64,000 nucleotides of DNA from Zygaena filipendulae. Its lineage: Eukaryota > Arthropoda > Insecta > Lepidoptera > Zygaenidae. The stretch's first letter is position 1. Every line of letters starts with the position of its first letter. The stretch is from positions 136,501 through 200,500 of the forward strand of contig OU015658.1 in NCBI GenBank assembly GCA_907165275.2, given 5' to 3'. The notes beneath the pieces were generated by a model, which saw only the letters and a program-made list of their open reading frames with translations, had not been told where the DNA came from and ran no database searches. Both the position numbers and the translations under genes were made by a program. Below, piece by piece: positions 42,657 to 54,396 of this stretch.

Positions 42657-42822
42657 TCCTACTAATATCATAAATGTGAAAGTGTGGATGTTCGGATGTT
42701 TGTTACTCAATCACGCAAAAACGGCTGAACGGATTTGGATGAAATTTGGCATGCACGTTGTCAAGGGTACAGAGAAGGACTTAGGATACTTTTTATCCCG
42801 TGAAACCGCGGGGCTCAGCTAG
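42657..42822 (+). mobile_element. Helitron-like repeat, type C, short intact copy
   Basis: A|TCCTACTAATATCATAAATG at the start and GGGGCTCAGCTAG|T at the end. The core CACGCAAAAACGGCTGAACG and GCATGCACGTTGTCAAGG joins from TTTTTATCCCG directly to TGAAACCGCGGGG, so part of the shared 3' module is deleted. Confidence 0.85.
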
Positions 42823-44494
42823 TATTTTATAGTAACAAATATTTCGTAACTTTGGATAAAGAAAGCTCTGAAATTATTGATTTTAATTTCAAATATCTTT
42901 AACTGCGTGAATTTTGGGACTCCTCTTAACCTTTGAATAGGTTTAGTATTTCCAGAGATTACCCCTTACAAAATAAACAAGTAATCTTTTGTTAAATTTT
43001 ATATTTCGTAAGCCGTAAAATCTGTAGTGGCTTAGGTAGTCACGGTTAATTAAAAGGACTGAAAATGAAGGACTACCAAGGAATCCGAAATATGTTTGAC
43101 ATTAAAATTTCAATTTTCTACACTGTATTTTAAATTACAATGCCAGGTTAAAATCAATCAGATGCGACTAGTGACTGTACCTACCTATTGTGTGTGTCAA
43201 TTCAAAGCGTATGAACCTTGAACATACGCCGCCGCGCCGCGCCGCCTGCATTCTGGGGTGCTAGGTGACACACGGTGCCTCGTGCACAGGCAGTTCTTTC
43301 CTAAAAATATACGTAAGTAGTTAGGTAGGTACTCTCAATATTTTGAGTTTAATATATTATATTCTCCGAGTATAATTTACTTATATTTTGAGGATTTTAT
43401 GTTTCAAATTATTATTTTCAAACTTTTAAATTTTGTTTAAACAAGAAAAGAAAAATAACGTCACATAATCGTTGCATTTACGTTAAAAATAAGTAAATGT
43501 CATGTAACTGAAGGAGCTTATTTGATATAGTAATATACGTATATTTAACGGTATTATTATCGCATCACACACACTAATCCACTCCACCTTGTGTCGAGGC
43601 TAATCCCGATGAGAGCTTGTTAAATATTCCCTCTCGGATGCCCTTTGACTTGCAAGAATAACAATATCAAAGGATAGAATTGACTTCGACAATGCCGTAC
43701 ATCGACCGAGTCTGGATACCACCACGCCACCTTCCAAAGCCAAATTCTATATTCTAACTAGTTATCAATAAGTATGATAGTATTATATTATCTGTGGTAT
43801 GACTCATTTTGACCTCATTAAAAATTTGAATTTCTTTAAGCGCTTTCAGTGTGTTTCTCAGTCGCCAATTTGGTGTGCTTGCGATCTCCCGGTGCTTTTC
43901 TGATCGTTTGGCGGTTGGGGTGCGGTCCCTCATACATACTTTTCTGTTTAATGTATGTTGCAATCCTCCATGTGTTGTGTTAAATAAAGTTCTTTCAATT
44001 TCAATCTTTACGCCACCCAAATTCACACCATACATAAAACGCCCACCCGCCGCTAACCAAAAGAGCCCCAGCAGCACGCCGTTTTTGGCTCTACATTCGA
44101 CTTTAGTTCATCAGACTGTTAACAGTATCAGTTTCAATAAAGACGCAGACGTCCGGTATGGACCACCTCCAAGTGTAGGTTCGGGCAAGTTCAGATATGG
44201 GGCAAGTACGGATACCTAGTACCTACCCTTCTTTATCCTGCAATCTAGGAATCCAACAGTCATAGTGGAGTATTAACGCTATTTTTCCACCCAGAATTTC
44301 TATGATGCAAGAATCAATAAAAGATCAAATAGATGGGGATTAAAATACATAACCGTTCTTACCCCTTGTCCGAACTTATCCGAACATGTTGTACTACAAT
44401 ATTACAGCTATATCGTTTCAGAGGTATGTTCGCAAGGAAATTTTATTGCATTCGTGGGATCGAGTTTCTGACTGCACGAAAGCTTTATTACTCG
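42823..44494. other. No gene recognised
   Basis: AT-rich, with a short CG-rich patch at 43225-43250 (GCCGCCGCGCCGCGCCGCC). ORFs at 43754-44219 overlap on opposite strands and show no family features. Confidence 0.4.
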
Positions 44495-44682
44495 CAAGCT
44501 GTACCCCGTCGTTTCACAAGCGGTAATTTCTGAGTTCCCGCTGGAATTTCGGTATAAAAGTATCCTATATCTTTTGGTCCCCCTGATATTATCCAAAATT
44601 TCATGATGATCGGTTGAGTAGCTAAAGCGTGAAAAGATAAAAGACTGACAGATAAACAGTAACTGTCGTATTTATATAGGTA
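44495..44682 (-). mobile_element. Helitron-like repeat, type A
   Basis: CAAGCTGTACCCCGTCGTTTC (degenerate 3' end), GAGTTCCCGCTGGAATTTCGG, CATGATGATCGGTTGAGTAG and AGCGTGAAAAG follow, towards a decayed 5' end. Lies 5'-to-5' with the copy at 44692. Confidence 0.7.
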
Positions 44683-44691
44683 GGTACGTAA

Positions 44692-44847
44692 TCCTAACTA
44701 TTATAAATGCGTATGTAAGTTTGTTTGTTTGTTTCATCATGTTCATACACGTTGTCAGCGGTACAGAAAAGGACATTCTACTTTTGGTCCCGGAAATCCT
44801 GCGAGAACTCCAAAATGAAAGCTTGTAAAACCGCGGGAAACAGCTAG
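44692..44847 (+). mobile_element. Helitron-like repeat, type A
   Basis: A|TCCTAACTATTATAAATGCG at the start and GGGAAACAGCTAG|T at the end. A short copy: the segment between GTTTGTTTG and CATGTTCATACACG is reduced. Confidence 0.8.
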
Positions 44848-45029
44848 TATTAATATTAGTAGTATTAATATGGATGGATGGAAAACATCAGCAGCTGTGA
44901 TTTTCATACAAAACCCATCAAAGTTCCGACCAAAGATCTGCAGCTGATATCTTCTCTAAAGATGACGAATGGACAGAACATAAAAAAAAAACTTTCAACT
45001 TTTATGCGGTGAGTCTCGCTCAAGTTGAA
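44848..45029. other. No gene recognised
   Basis: Short unique AT-rich stretch. Confidence 0.3.
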
Positions 45030-45300
45030 ACATGTCGTGACTTCCCACATTAAGGCTGACTAACACAGAGACTTCGGTCGTTTAATATCCATTCGGAAGC
45101 ATTTGGAAAACAGTTTTTGCGTAATAAAAGTGAGGCGGGAGCAGGAACGAGCTCGGGTGGATCCGGCTGAAATGAATGCTTTTAAGATTGCACCACCTTC
45201 GCGCGAGACCTTCTCCAGTCCAGCCGCGGTATTCCGGGACGCAACCCACGAAAATGACAGGATAATTTCATGGGCCGTGTACCTAATTTACTCGTAATTC
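45030..45300. other. Repeat-free island with homeodomain-type motifs
   Basis: About 270 bases of unique, GC-balanced sequence lacking all window repeats. It includes GCGTAATAAAAG (complement CTTTTATTACGC, a Caudal/Abd-B-type core), ATTTCATGGGCC and TAATTTACTCGTAATTCAAT. A 64-codon plus ORF runs through it without recognisable domain. Regulatory role is inferred only. Confidence 0.3.
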
Positions 45301-46086
45301 AATTATCCACGAACCTTGAAACGTACTTAATCATGGCCTATGTGAAATCGAAATGAAAAATGTTACGGATTTCTCCATCAAATTTGATTCCCGCTTCTTC
45401 AAAAAAATGATATATTTACCACATTTTTAATAAGAGTAGTAATTCAATTTTGGTCATTCTTGAAGTTGAAAAAATAAAACACAACCAACACTGTCTGTCT
45501 GTCTACAACTTTTTACCAATAGGTGTATTGGTATCTTGAGTTCTAATAAATTGACAGACAGACAACGTTTAAAGGCTCTAAGTGTACATTTTATTTTTTA
45601 AAACGAGAGAGCTTCTCGCTGCCGTAGGTGGTAAGTGAAGTGAAATTTAGGAGAGCTCTCAGAAGGCCATGGCTGGGGTAGCGGTGCGCCTACATAATGT
45701 ATGAGAGTGGCGGCGCGCCGGCCTACACACCTGCCTCTCTGGAGGCGCACTAGACCTTACTAGAGGGATTTCGGGTGAAAATCCACATAAAAGCTCTTTT
45801 AAGTGAGCACAGACGACTACTGAGTCGACTGAGGCTCAATTCTAGACATCCCATTCTTAATAAACAATACGTGCAGGTACAATCACACCGCCTTTGATGG
45901 CATTGTGCTATCGGAATAAGAGTTTTTAATTAATAAACTGAAAATTTGGTATGCAATTAACTGCAGCGAATTAGCTGTCCAGAATTCAATACTATATCCT
46001 TTTAATCACGTTAAATGCATAAGAACATTATCTGACGTAAAAAAACTACTTAGCTTAAAAAGTGTGTAAACGCTTCGTCCATATGC
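45301..46086. other. No gene recognised
   Basis: Unique sequence with CTGTCTGTCTGT repeats near 45500 and an inverted GACAGACAGAC near 45552. Confidence 0.35.
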
Positions 46087-46250
46087 CATTTTATTTTATT
46101 TATTTTATTTTTATTTATTTAGTACAACAACAGCCATAAGAACATACAATAATTTTAGGTTTCAAGATTACACTATTAGACAATGATAGTTTCCCTTATA
46201 TTTATAAAGAACAGAATTTAGCAGTACGTACCTACACAAAATTATAGCAA
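46087..46250. repeat. AT-rich retroposon-like remnant
   Basis: Begins with TTTTATTTTATTTATTTTAT and continues AGTACAACAACAGCC, resembling antisense LINE ends. Too decayed to classify. Confidence 0.35.
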
Positions 46251-46916
46251 TGACAATCTAAGCAGTCATTGGTGTCGACGCTGATTTAATTTCTGTGTGA
46301 AGAAAGGGAGATTTTTTTGCTCAATGACATCAAAATATAGCAAAAGATTCGTATAAGCCTCGTGAAATACCATCATCCAGAATAGTCTCCCGGCAGGCGG
46401 CGAGCGGCGACTGAACGTCGTTGCCGTATTTATGAGCAGCCAATCGATACACGGCAACATCCGCAACTCGTAATTCGGAACGATCTCATTCAGTATTAAT
46501 CACAGACGAAGAGGCCTCCGCGAGCACTATGGCGGTGTTTCCTGATCCCACGCTCAGGGTTCTCGCTGGCCAATAGTCAATATCACCTACTGTTGATTCA
46601 AGCGGGGATCGATTCAATTAGCCAATCTAAATAGATCCATCATCATCTTGTACTCGTTTGTAGAGCGAGCCGAAGAGGCGATACGAAACCGAAAGGGTAT
46701 CAAGTGCCCATGACGACGAATAAACTAGGTATGTTCTATTTTCCCCGAGAATCGACAAACCTCAGGTCCATCAAAATTTCATCATCACACTGTGTGTAAA
46801 GTCAAAATTACGATCCACAAAATTATTAAGACACTTTTGAACACACAAATAACGTTGGTTCCGATATTAATTGAATGAATGGGGATGTGAACTACTTTTG
46901 AAAATCTAAACTCTAA
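46251..46916. other. No gene; GC-richer patch at 46380-46590
   Basis: Unique sequence; a 66-codon minus ORF at 46266-46466 has no recognisable domain. Could be regulatory; nothing firm. Confidence 0.3.
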
Positions 46917-47175
46917 TTAGTCCGTCAGTTAGAAAATAAAAAAAACAATAGACACGTATTTTTTTGCTTTTTTTTAAATAAATTAAAATATACAGAGATA
47001 AAGCGCATTAAAGTTTAGGGTGAAGGGGTCGTGACGTGACTAACCACTAAAACCGCCATACAAACTGTTAGAATAGTGACGTCACGCGAAATTTCAACTC
47101 AATATATCGCCGTTATTTTTTGATTACGTAAAAAAGAAAAATACGTGTCCAATATTTTTTAATAATCTACAAGTC
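46917..47175. mobile_element. MITE relative without termini (GTCCGTCAGTTAG type)
   Basis: TAGTCCGTCAGTTAG, GACACGTATTTTTTTGC, AAAGCGCATTAAAGTTTAGG and ATACGTGTCCAATATTTTTT occur in an order that matches the complement of 56850-57115. The outer GGCTAG ends are missing. Confidence 0.65.
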
Positions 47176-47544
47176 GGAATAAAAAATAAAAATTATTCCA
47201 CATGCCCATTGGGAGAGTTTTCTAAACGAAAACGAAACAATTTGGTCACCAGTTTGCGTGTGTATAGTTGACAAGCCGTATTATAAATGCCATTTGCCAC
47301 ATGATCGCCCATCATGTTACAAAGGTAGTCATTAGTATCGCCCGCCCCGTCCCCGCCACCGCCCCTGCCGCCCCTTGGTCCCCCGGGGCGCTCGGCTCGC
47401 GTGCTCAGTACCGAAGTGAGTCCGCATCAAATATTTATTAGCGCCCCTTAAATGCGGGATTTAACAACTGCCCCGACATCCCGCAGTCATGGTGAAGTCA
47501 GAAGTCAATTCATTACAGTTTCAATGAATTCGTGTTATTTCTGA

Positions 47545-47611
47545 CTGCACCGTTGGTCTGACAGTTAGTGGAGCTGACTGCTACGCCAGGTGTCGCGGGT
47601 TCGATCCCCAC
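47545..47611 (+). mobile_element. SINE head, sense orientation
   Basis: A-box-like TGGTCTGACAGTTAGTGG (47554-47571) and B box GGGTTCGATCCCC (47597-47609) in plus orientation, then an (AAT)n tract. The body of this SINE is absent; an antisense SINE follows at once. Confidence 0.6.
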
Positions 47612-47612
47612 A

Positions 47613-47815
47613 TTTAATAATAATAATAACACTTCACAACACACGTAATCTTACATTCAGCTGGAAGCTTGTATCGTGGAAACCAAGCAAACGTGGAACT
47701 TTATATACGTCTAGACACGAAAAGTGGAACCCGGTGTTCATAATACAAAGTCCGCCTCCACCGGGAATCGAACCCGGAACCTATGAAACCTATTTCGCCA
47801 AGCCTGTGGTCATTG
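47613..47815 (-). mobile_element. tRNA-derived SINE, antisense
   Basis: Shares CACTTCACAACACAC, CGTGGAAACCAAGCAAACG and CACCGGGAATCGAACCCGG with copies at 15497 and 40981. The B-box complement is at 47765-47776. The A-box half (TTCGCCAAGCCTGTGG) is diverged. Confidence 0.72.
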
Positions 47816-48781
47816 AGGACATTTAACTAACTTACTTATTATTATTATTATTATTACAACTACTAAAAGCGGCCGTTAGAGTTAAACTCTTTTCAGTAAG
47901 TGCTAGGTTCTGTTCCCGATAGAGGAGCGTGGATGTGAAAAACCTTTTCACTGTTTGAAAAAGCTACCTTTTGCATGAGGCAATTTCCGGATTAGATTTA
48001 GTTATTGACTTTTAATTTTGTAAATTTTACTCTTTTTTTTTTCGTTTTGGTAATTTGGAAAGACCAAAAAAATTATTCACTTAGTTAAGTATTATAAATA
48101 ATGTCCAATTTATTCAAGACAAGATTTGTCGCAGCATTAATCTCGACGTCTTCTTGAATTTTTATTTCTTTGCCGAACAAACAAAAGTTCTAAATGAAAG
48201 GAATTTTGATAAGAGAAGGCGGATATTTTCAGCCTACATTAATTAGTATTGTTAGCGAGACTCCTGTCCGCTGTTTTGTTTATTTTTACAGGCGCTGTAT
48301 TGTTTGTCGGAAGTCGTAGGTTTAAGTCTGTCTGTGTAGGTATACATTTTGTATTACATTTTTCAGGTAGCTGTAGCCCGCTGCTACTGATATTTAAATT
48401 ACTCGTATCATTAATTATTCCGCTATTATTATTGAGGTTTCCTTTCCGTGAAACAATAATAGCGATGAAACAAAGCCTATATAATAATCTAGACTACGAC
48501 GTGTATAACGTTACGAGTTACGACCGTTTTTATAGGGTTACGTACCAGAAGGGCCCAATCACTCCAATCGGAGCCCTTTTGGTCTGTCCGTCGTCTGTCA
48601 CACGGGTTTTACAGACAAACCGCAGAAGACAGTCTTCAAATATTGTTAAAAAATATTTTTAATTTTTATGCAGCTAAAGGGGGACACAATTTTTTTTTAT
48701 TTATCTAGAATCGAGTAGGTTATCGTTGGAGTAGAAAAAGTTGTATTTTTTGTTTCTAAAAACATCCTACTTAATTAAAAT
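47816..48781. other. No host gene; repeat phrase at 48530-48680
   Basis: 48530-48680 reads TATAGGGTTACGTACCAGAA and TTTTGGTCTGTCCGTCGTC, resembling a widespread insect retroposon fragment. The 137-codon plus ORF at 48249-48662 runs into this phrase and is not credited as a gene. Confidence 0.4.
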
Positions 48782-48870
48782 ATTATAAATGCGAAAGTTT
48801 GTAAGTGTGTATGGATGGATGGATGGATGGATGGATGTTTGTTACTCTTTCACGCAAACATTTTGTAGGA
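48782..48870 (+). mobile_element. Helitron-like 5' fragment with GGAT array
   Basis: ATATTATAAATGCGAAAGTT, then (GGAT)n at about 48817-48842 and TTACTCTTTCACGCAAACAT. Type C 5' half; the 3' module is missing. Confidence 0.65.
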
Positions 48871-49116
48871 TTTTCCAACTTCCCGTTGACCTACGAACTT
48901 AAAACTTGGTGATAATATTTATTATAACACATACTTTACCAGATAACTCGGTGTTTTCTTTGAAATTCTATAATTTTCTTTATTCAAACCAACTTTATTT
49001 TGTGGTTAAAAATATTTGGTTCGGTTTTATTTTAAATGGTTAGTGCATGAAAAAACTGCTTCAGAATTGAACCGAGTTTTCACAATTGCCTTACTTGAAT
49101 ATACTATACGTGTGTA

Positions 49117-49322
49117 CTAGCTATTTCCCGCGGTTTCACCTTCGTTAATTTCGGAGTTCCCGTGGGAATTCAAGTAAAAACTATCCTTTGTCCTTCTCTG
49201 TACCGATGACAACGTAATATTAACCACCTTTTCTTTCTTCTTTCTATACAAAATTTTATGACGATAGGTTGAGTAGTGACATTTTAACATACAGACAAAT
49301 TTACAGTCGCATTTATAAAAGT
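49117..49322 (-). mobile_element. Helitron-like repeat, type A
   Basis: CTAGCTATTTCCCGCGGTTTC at the 3' end, GGAGTTCCCGTGGGAATTC, CTTCTCTGTACCGATGACAACG, GACGATAGGTTGAGTAG and a 5' end CGCATTTATAAAAG. Contains a TTTCTTTCTTC insertion in the middle. Confidence 0.75.
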
Positions 49323-52300
49323 TATCTGAGTTCAGATAGTTGGGTTCATTAAAAGAGCATGGACACGCGCAAGTTCCGAAGAAAGTCTGAAGTTTTTCGA
49401 AGAGAGTTTTAATGAAAAACTATTCAGTCAATAACTAAAGCCGACAGCCGCACGTCGGCTGCTTTGATGCGGAGTTCGCTTCACTGTTTTGTGAACGGCA
49501 CTTCAAAGTTCGGTGAGTTTCGCAACTTTGCAATTCGGACATTGCTGTTTTCAAAAACAGAACTAATAGAGCGAACTTCAATAAGTACTGTTACAATACA
49601 GGCCATGCCCATTGACAAAGTTGTCACATCAAAGTTAACTTACTACACACTACAGGATGAGTCAGAAAAGAGGTAACAAGCAATTTCTTACTGTTCTGTT
49701 GTAGAAATGTTCCTGCAGTTTACAAATTGCGATGAAGAAAGTATAGGTGTTACTTCCTTTTAATGACAGCACACAATTACCTAATGTAAACTCAGGCACA
49801 TGGCTAGTGAAACAGTCGTACGAGTACCTAAACAGATTTTTTTTAAATTAACTTCCCTCCTCTTCTTCAGTTTTAAACTGTTTAGATTTTTAAAATACAT
49901 CTCTAGTAAACCTTTGAATACTCGAAAGCAAAAAAAATGTCATCTTGGATACAATTTCGACTTGATAACCCCTTTCCGACTGATCCCGTTTAAAGCATAA
50001 CCTCAATACGGGCGCTCGCCTCAGACCCTCGTGGCCATAAAGGCGGATTACATTCGGGCCAGAACGCAATATCAATGGAAGTACTATTTTCGGAGTAACT
50101 CTCACATACGCTTGCTTGAAGCGAGCACTTCAAAGGCTTACTATTTATATAAATGTCGCCGTGGAATAGTGAAAACATTAAAATTTTGATCTGACCTGCA
50201 AGGAATATCATAAAATGACGGGTGGTGTCGAATGGTGGTGTGTCCCACACAATATTAAAATTTCTCTTGCATACCTTCTCCCGAATGATAAGTGTAGATA
50301 ACATGAACCAGTAACATCCCCAAAATACAGTTTTCACGACAACCCAATGCATTTCTTTCTCCGATGACACGTTAAATCCCTGAAGATTTGCCAAATCACC
50401 CGTTTTATCATTCCACTTCTTCGTAATGGATATTACATATCCATCATTGGTGTCGAGTCTCGACGTACTTCCAATGTAGGTTAGACGAAGGGTCTTAGTT
50501 TTTCTGTGTGAAATTTTGACAGTTTCGATCAAAAAAGTAACCGATAGATCAACTCAAATTAACCAGTTGCCATTTGCAATATCCCGAAAAAAGGTGGCGA
50601 GTTTGTGAGTATTCTAAAATGTTATAAGAACAATTTCATCAACGATCCTCCACTATTACCTAGAGTGCGTAGTTATTAGGTTGTTTCTACACGACAGTGC
50701 TAACACTTCCCTAAAGAACAGTTAGAGACTATTGCACTTAAAAATGTTTCGTCAAAATTAATTCTTATCGCATTTGATTTTTGCGATCTTAACAAAATCA
50801 CACTTGTACTTCTATGAACAACATTTCCCCTGAGCTCCAGCCGTGTCAGCGCAGCACTACAGAGCTCATATGGCATCACGGTCTCATGTTCCTCCAACAA
50901 AAAAGCTTTCCCCTCGTATTTTACGATTCAGTTATAAACAGCGTAGCTACAACGTTTTCAGCGGCTGCTCCGCGTCGCTTTCCTTTGCCCTGCTTCGTAG
51001 CGGAACTTTTAAAAAGCTATTTTCCATCGCAACCCGCGCCTGCTCGCCGACCTATTTACGCGTATATTAAACACAACATCGCACCGAAATATTAATTTGT
51101 GCCGGTACGAGACTTCGCGATTCGAACGCAAAGTTCAAAAGGTTTTAGAGCGGCCCTCCCGCCTCCCGCTTTCCTCTTTCACTCCCTTGCTTGTACACCT
51201 AAAGCTTTGCTACTAACGTTTAAAGTAAGAAATACATACATTGGAGGAGGATAGCATTATGCGCGAGACATAGGTGCGTCTCTTTTATGCGGGATAATTG
51301 GCTGGGAGGCGATGACGGTGGCCCGAACTGAAATCTGGAGAGTCTTAACGAAGGTAATAACGCGGCGTAACCTCTCCCCGCACCCCGCGGCCCCCTCTGG
51401 TTTCCTTGCGGGTGGCCCACTGGCAAGGAAGCCGGCGGTAACGCGGGGGAGACCTCAGTCACAGCCGAGTGACTGTGTAACTTGGAAGCTGTAACTTTGA
51501 GACTTTCACATCTACCTACTTTAAATTACTGCGCGCTACGTGACTCTGCTCGGTTGGTTTTTGAAAAGAAATGCAAATGAAGGGCGTCGTTTTATCATTT
51601 ACTAAGAGAAATTAAAGAACATTAGAAACTAAAAGACCATTAAAGCAATGGACCTCTATCAAGCTTAGATACTCAAAACATTTTGTGGTTATGTTTCGAT
51701 AGCTTTGTCCACTGTTTTGTCAATCGAACATCGTGGATTAGAAGACCGATATGATTAGTTTAAGCATCTTATCTTTATGAACAGGTTATTTTGTTTGTCA
51801 GTTTGCTTGAATGCGTATCATGAAAAAAATACCAGACGAATTTGTGCTCAGCCAGAACACATCTTTCACACTGAACTCCCCACTACTGCGTGGGTGGACG
51901 GCTTGTGTCCACGCATGCAGGGTGTACGAGTGGTGTAGAAGTTCAAATTCTACATTCAAGTTGATTTTCTTAAACAGAGCAACAGCCTACACCGGTATCT
52001 CTAGGTTCGCCGCTGCGTCGTGGCGGGGCGTGGAGAGGCACGAGTCGGCGGGGGGCGGGGTGCGGCGCTTCCTTACGTAGTACTAGTTTGTGTGACTTAA
52101 CATTGTGAAGCAAAACCTACAAGCAACTAAAACCGCGTGCACACAGGACGCTGCGGCTCGCGGTCCAGCCACCGTTGTGTAAGGAGCGAGGTAACGAGCA
52201 CACCTGGGTACGTATAAAGAATTTAGCGGCTCGTCTGGGGCCCGCGTCGGTGAGGGAGGGGCTGCAGGGGGGAGGTGTTACATATTCATGCGGCGACCTC

Positions 52301-52453
52301 GCGCCGCTATGAATTATTCCGACGTATTATAGAGGCAGCGGCCGCAGTGTAAACTTACCTTGTGGACGGTTCGCACCGGACGTAATATTAATTTTTATCT
52401 GGAAATATCAGATGTTGGGGTCAAAGTGGCAAGATCTGCATGAGATTGCAAAA
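49323..52453. other. Unique region without recognisable gene
   Basis: Longest stretch nearly free of known repeats. It has GC-richer islands at about 50820-51150 and 52000-52380. The 180-codon minus ORF at 49990-50532 has no recognisable domain and its length is near what chance gives in 64 kb. A good 5' splice-site match lies on the minus strand at 52358. Confidence 0.35.
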
Positions 52454-52627
52454 TCCTAACTAATGTGAGTTTGTTTGTTTGTTACGCTTTCAATCATTAT
52501 GAAATTTTGCATATAGTATTTTACGTTGTCAGGGGTACGGAGAAGAATAGGGGAAGGAAGGTATTTTTTATCCCGGAATGATTGCGCGAACTGTGAAATT
52601 AACGCCGGTGAAACTGTGGGGCACAAT
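52454..52627 (+). mobile_element. Helitron-like repeat, type A, degenerate
   Basis: TCCTAACTAATGTGAG at the start, GTTACGCTTTCAATCATTATG (internal deletion), GTCAGGGGTACGGAGAAG, GGTGAAACTGTGGGGCAC at the end. CTAG is lost. An (ATT)n microsatellite follows to about 52672. Confidence 0.7.
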
Positions 52628-53239
52628 TATTATTATCAATTAATTATTAATTATTATTATTATTATTATTATCCAAAATATCAATTTAAACCAACACATA
52701 CCTGAAAGTTTTCCAATTCACAAACTATACATATAAATAAAATGAAAGAAAATGGAAGGACAAAAACATTGGTCGAATAATCCCATAAGAAATCCCATCC
52801 ATTTCCAATATAAATAAAACCATTATACAAATATCGAAAGCGCATCATTACGACATAACATGGAACAGTACTCGAACCGCACTTGAGCCGCGCGGCTGCC
52901 GCACGAGCGACGCGCGTTCCCCGCCCCATCCATCATTGCCGCAATAACATATCGCGCGTCGATCCGTGGCGTACAACAGTCATTTGTCTTGCCTCTGATT
53001 TGTTCACGACGCTGCCTTAGAATTTCCTGCCGAAGAGTCACACTTTTGGAAGCAGAAGAAAGTAGGCCGTGATATAGATGATGAGGCGAGGTGAGAGAAT
53101 GTGTCAGTGGAGGTTGTGCAAGGAAGACTATACTATCAGATAAAAGACGTTAGGAAGGCATATATGAATTTGTCGATATTTTTACCAAAAAATGATTAGG
53201 TATTGATTGATACACTGTCATTGCAAGGTTCAAAAGTTC
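52628..53239. other. No gene recognised
   Basis: (ATT)n at 52640-52672, then unique sequence; overlapping minus ORFs at 52681-53041 show no features. Confidence 0.35.
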
Positions 53240-53268
53240 ACGTGAGGGAAACCGCGGGCACTAGCTAG
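53240..53268 (+). mobile_element. Helitron 3' remnant
   Basis: CACGTGAGGGAAACCGCGGG then CACTAGCTAG: hairpin and CTAG end only. Confidence 0.6.
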
Positions 53269-53355
53269 TAAGAAAAGAACTGACAGACATATGAAGGGTT
53301 AAGAATATGTACGAGCAAGAGTAATAGCAAGAATCTTAGCAAATTTATTATTCTA

Positions 53356-53542
53356 CTAACTGTTTCTCGAGATTACACCCACGGTAATTTGGAGTTTCCG
53401 CTGGAATTCCGGGATAAAAAGTAGCCTATGTTCTTCTCTGCACCCCTGACAACGTGTATGCAATATTTCGTGTTGATCGATTGAGTCGTTTAGCCGTGAA
53501 AGCATAACAAACAAACAAACTTTCACATTTATAGTATTAGGA
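53356..53542 (-). mobile_element. Helitron-like repeat, type A
   Basis: CTAACTGTTTCTCGAG at the 3' end, GCTGGAATTCCGGGATAAAA, CCCCTGACAACGTGTATGC, GTGAAAGCATAACAAACAAAC and the 5' end complement ATAGTATTAGGA. Confidence 0.8.
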
Positions 53543-54317
53543 CAATTACTATTTAATCCGGCTCGAAGGACCACTAAACTGCATGTATAATAAAAGATGC
53601 AGTTGTTAAATTTAATTGGTTTATTCCATGAATACAACTTTTAGTAATTTACAATAAACGCTGCGTGAGCGCCATCTTATGGAACAAGCAAAAGTTGCCA
53701 GTAGGCAGAACTTAAAATTACCAAAAACAATTAGTGTTACCACCGTGTGTTCACGTTTTACCTGAACAATTTTCGTTTGTGTTTTTCTGTGTGTTGTGTG
53801 TCTTTTTGTTTCAATAAATCTTTCTTTCTTTCTTCTTTCTATCAGATATAGAGATCCATGGCGTACCCTCCGGAAGACAAGTGAAGCGTAACTATAATTA
53901 TGTATGTATTCTATGCATGTTTGTTGAAAAATCGCCAGCTCGCACTTGGCCTGTTTTCATATCAAACCACAATAACAATCGAGAACCGTTTGCGAACCGT
54001 TCGCCGCGAGACGCACCCCCGGATGCGATAGTATTTATGGCCTTCCCATGGAAAACTTGCGTTCCGTGAAATATCGCGCCGACTACGTTGTTTGTGATTT
54101 GTTTCCTCGGATCGAGGTCTCGAAAACTTTGTAATATCTTCGATACTTACAATGTTTCTTATGTGAAACGTAATCTTTGGGGCCGGAAAATATACGATGA
54201 CGGAAACCGGTAATGACGACATACCCAAAGGCATGGATATCTTGAAACAGGCTTGTATCAATATTACGGTGATTCTGCAAAATTCTCTTTTGTGACCAAT
54301 TTTATCGATCCCTCACG
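53543..54317. other. No gene; GC-richer island at 53930-54260
   Basis: The island has GAGAACCGTTTGCGAACCG, AATATCGCGCCGACTACG and GGAAACCGGTAATGACG, and lacks window repeats. ORFs on both strands overlap it. (TTTC)n near 53815-53842. Candidate regulatory DNA only. Confidence 0.3.
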
Positions 54318-54385
54318 GTGTAGCTCACATTAATTTCGGAGTTCCCGAGGAAATTTCGGGATTAAAAGCAACAAACATACACGAA
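54318..54385 (-). mobile_element. Helitron 3' fragment
   Basis: GTGTAGCTCACATTAATTTCGG then AGTTCCCGAGGAAATTTCGGG: part of the shared 3' module only. Confidence 0.5.
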
Positions 54386-54396
54386 ATCTTACTAAA

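Noticed and set aside
48249..48662. 137-codon plus ORF with hydrophobic start
   Set aside because: Its 3' part is read from a repeat-like phrase (GGGTTACGTACCAGAA), so the ORF is a mosaic and unlikely to be a gene.
49990..50532. 180-codon minus ORF
   Set aside because: No recognisable domain or motif, no neighbouring gene, and an ORF of this length is expected about once by chance in 64 kb read in six frames. Kept only as a note.
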